64,000 bases of DNA from an uncultured Muribaculaceae bacterium (lineage in GTDB: Bacteria; Bacteroidota; Bacteroidia; Bacteroidales; Muribaculaceae): positions 18,577-82,576 of the forward strand of contig CAJTXL010000011.1 in NCBI GenBank assembly GCA_910583525.1. Reading direction: 5' to 3'. The notes under the pieces were generated by a model that did no database searches, was not told the origin of the DNA, and was given only the letters and a program-made list of their open reading frames with translations. The position numbers were made by a program, and so were the translations under genes. Shown here piece after piece: positions 62,073 through 64,000 of this stretch; position 1 is the stretch's first letter, and every line of letters begins with the position of its first letter.

Positions 62073-62753
62073 ATGACTACGCATTTTAAGCCCTTGTTAC
62101 TCCTCTTTCTCTTAGCACTCATCACAGGCTCTGCCCGGGCTTCACGCCCGATGCCGGTCGATACCACACGTGCCTATAAAGCGGAAGCGGTCTACGCCGA
62201 CAGCGCTTTCGTGGGCTTCAAGGTGAACTATATCAGCACAATGGAAGAAATGACCGAGACCTACAACTCTTTCTACGACAAATACATTTTGCCTTATGTC
62301 GAATATGCCCTTGCCGAAAACGACACCGTATGCGTCATTGATGAAGAATTCAAAAAATATGGTAAAATAACAATCCACAGCTCCCGAAAGAATTTGCACA
62401 TCTCACCACAAAAATGGGGTGATGAAATAGCAGAAGTTCCGACAATCCCATTTGAATACGTTGCAGGTGTCCATGAATACAACGAATGGATAATGAATTA
62501 TAATTTTTACACAACGATATTCAAATGGAATGCCGTTGATTTTATAAATCTGTTCTGTAATTCGAGATTCGTCCCAATGTATGACCTTAATTGCAATATA
62601 GTAACCGACAAGCGCTTCATCACTATCTACCGCATAGTCAAAAAAGGTGATGCCATTACAGAGTATGCCTCTCTCAGCTGCGAAGACGTCGCCTGGATTG
62701 TGCGGCATATGTTGTTCAATAAAGAAAAAGGCTATGTTCCACAACAATTTTAA
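62073..62753 (+). CDS. IM7, exported putative immunity protein
   Basis: A 226-residue protein with a signal peptide (FKPLLLLFLLALITGSARA) and the family core: SRPMPVDTTRAYKAEAVYAD, SAFVGFKVNYISTMEEMTET, ALAENDTVCVID, INLFCNS and YRIVKKGDAITEYASLSCE. The C-terminus differs from the other members (VRHMLFNKEKGYVPQQF). It overlaps IM8 by 20 nt. Confidence 0.77.
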   Translation: MTTHFKPLLLLFLLALITGSARASRPMPVDTTRAYKAEAVYADSAFVGFKVNYISTMEEMTETYNSFYDKYILPYVEYALAENDTVCVIDEEFKKYGKITIHSSRKNLHISPQKWGDEIAEVPTIPFEYVAGVHEYNEWIMNYNFYTTIFKWNAVDFINLFCNSRFVPMYDLNCNIVTDKRFITIYRIVKKGDAITEYASLSCEDVAWIVRHMLFNKEKGYVPQQF

Positions 62754-63360
62754 ACGGCTGTTTCTGCCTTTATTTATTCTTTTTTCGGTCTCTGCCCAAG
62801 CCACTCGCCCGATGCCGGCCGACACCATCCGTGCCATTGAAGTGGAGACGGTCTACGCCGACAGCGTTTTCGTAGAATTCAAGACAAAGTATATCAACAC
62901 AATGGAAGAGATGACCGACATATACAACTCTTTCTACGACAAGTATGTTTTGCCATATGTCGCATACGCTCTTGCCGAAAACGACACCGTGTTAGTATTT
63001 GTCAGAAACATTCAAGACCACTACAACGACATTAAAATATACTCTGCCCGTAAAAATGTATCTGTAACACAATGCTTGACAGAGATAGCCGATTACCCTC
63101 ACCCACCGGAATTCAGCAATGAGGGCGAACTGCAAGGACTTCTTACCGAACACAACCTAATCACAACAATCGAAGCATGGGACACGCCGGAGATAATAAA
63201 TCTGTTCTGCACCTCACGGCTATATCCGACAGGACGCGAAAAAGACAATTATACGATGAACGTATACCGCATAGTCAAAAAGGGCGATGCCATTACCGAA
63301 TATACCTCTATCAGCTGCTATGCCAATACATCGTGGGCTTTACAACACAAACTAAAATGA
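62734..63360 (+). CDS. IM8, exported putative immunity protein
   Basis: A 208-residue protein from the ATG at 62734, the only start giving a signal peptide (FHNNFKRLFLPLFILFSVSA). The family core is intact: TRPMPADTIRAIEVETVYAD, FKTKYINTMEEMTDIYNSFY, ALAENDTVLVFV, INLFCTS and YRIVKKGDAITEYTSISCYA. It has a short C-terminus, like IM4 and IM6. Its stop overlaps the next ATG (ATGA). Confidence 0.77.
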   Translation: MFHNNFKRLFLPLFILFSVSAQATRPMPADTIRAIEVETVYADSVFVEFKTKYINTMEEMTDIYNSFYDKYVLPYVAYALAENDTVLVFVRNIQDHYNDIKIYSARKNVSVTQCLTEIADYPHPPEFSNEGELQGLLTEHNLITTIEAWDTPEIINLFCTSRLYPTGREKDNYTMNVYRIVKKGDAITEYTSISCYANTSWALQHKLK

Positions 63361-63815
63361 TTATACACTGCAGTACCACCATGAAAAGAGTCGCCATAGG
63401 CGCACTTGTGTGCTTAGGGGCGCTTTGCACCGCGTCCTGCAACAAAGGTCAGGAAGCTCCAGTAAGAGGAACGGTAGAAATTACAGATACCACATTCATA
63501 GAATTTGCTGTGAAAGTGAGTGTCCCCATCCCCGAAGACGCAAGTGCCGACACCTTGTTCGCCAATCGTCGTGCAGTGGTAACGTACCACACAATGGGCA
63601 CGTATTTCGTCGATACGATTGAATACGCATCCACCCGGTTCGTGATTAAAGCAGTCGACGGCGACCGTATGCTGGTATTTCCCGACAATGATGTCTTCGC
63701 ACGGAACTACAAGCCGAGGCGAAATCTCCATCATGTTCCCGGGTGGCGACAGCAACGTAAAAGACACATACCCGACATCAGAGCAATGAAGGCACACAGC
63801 CGAATACGGACGTGA
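63357..63815 (+). pseudogene. Second copy of the array lipoprotein, deleted and frameshifted
   Basis: The ATG at 63357 starts a lipoprotein signal (RVAIGALVCLGALCTASC) and a mature part very close to the lipoprotein at 54544 (DTIEYASTRFVIKAVDGDRM). After RNYKPRR the frame shifts to unrelated residues. Compared with the intact copy, 245 bp are missing exactly between two GGCGAAA sequences (54902-54908 and 55147-55153 there; 63718-63724 here). The original ending (IMFPGGDSNVK) is still readable in another frame. Confidence 0.8.
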
Positions 63816-63901
63816 GTCCATTTTCGGTTATTAGAATGTCAAGTTACAGGCATTTCGGCGAAAAAGTTTCGATGAATATTGCCAAGTATTGCGCTTACCG
63901 A

Positions 63902-63931
63902 TTGCGCATTGGATTTTTTTGCTTAACTTTG
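63902..63931 (+). promoter_or_regulatory. Promoter of tRNA-Leu
   Basis: TTG at 63902-63904, 19 nt, then TAACTTTG at 63924-63931. The tRNA begins 16 nt later. The stretch 63816-63901 shows no gene. Confidence 0.65.
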
Positions 63932-63946
63932 TGCCCGTCAAAGCAT

Positions 63947-64000
63947 GCCCGAATGGTGGAATGGTAGACACGAGGGACTTAAAATCCCTTGGCCATTACG
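63947..64000 (+). tRNA. tRNA-Leu (TAA), 5' part
   Basis: The sequence GCCCGAATGGTGGAATGGTA is a tRNA-Leu 5' end. The anticodon arm AGGGA-CTTAAAA-TCCCT gives anticodon TAA. The following TTGGCC...ACG begins the long variable arm of a class II tRNA, cut by the window end. Confidence 0.92.

Overview
The window looks like chromosomal DNA of a Bacteroidales bacterium, probably a Muribaculaceae-like gut commensal. The evidence is promoters of the Bacteroidetes type (TTTG or TTG, 19-20 nt, then TAnnTTTG) before many genes, a fused nuoCD, atpD-atpC ahead of atpB, a TonB receptor paired with a DUF4249 lipoprotein, a PorZ-like protein, and AAA/DUF4143 ATPases. The family-level placement is inference.

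Region 1 (1-14.5 kb, minus strand) is one long energy operon. It runs nuoA-nuoB-nuoCD-nuoH, then a complete F1Fo ATP synthase set (atpD-C-B-E-F-H-A-G), then nuoI-J-K-L-M, with nuoM leaving the window. No nuoE/F/G is present. A 332 bp element with 33 bp inverted ends lies just upstream.

Region 2 (15-44 kb) is mostly ordinary chromosome: a lipoprotein/TonB receptor/DUF4249 operon, speA-truA, a cation efflux pump, ATP-dependent PEP carboxykinase, a peptide transporter, thioesterase-dprA, a nucleoside phosphorylase, panB, and a nadA-leuS-rdgB-porZ-like operon. It also holds a Crp-type regulator, an acyltransferase and tRNA-Gln. Two AAA/DUF4143 ATPases each carry a conspicuous operator-like repeat array at the promoter. 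A well-folded leader RNA candidate precedes a lipoprotein gene broken by an in-frame TAG.

Region 3 (44-64 kb) is the accessory part and the most interesting. A secreted protein gene is coupled to a 2022-residue RHS protein with an AT-rich HELAH (zinc-metalloprotease-like) C-terminal tip. Behind it lies a tandem array of eight paralogous exported proteins (called IM1-IM8 here), which I infer to be an immunity family. Short ORFs resembling the last residues of the RHS tip sit between them, so the array looks like a history of successive toxin-tip/immunity replacements. IM5 is split by a 4572 bp element with 26 bp terminal inverted repeats, a 4 bp CGGC target duplication and clusters of repeated sites at both ends. 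The element carries a capsid-like protein, a prohead-protease-like protein and a few small genes but no recognisable transposase. Removing it restores the IM5 frame exactly. It resembles a natural mini-Mu: a deleted Mu-like prophage or a satellite. The array also shows segmental duplication, shared nonsense codons and a repeat-mediated deletion. The window ends in a tRNA-Leu.
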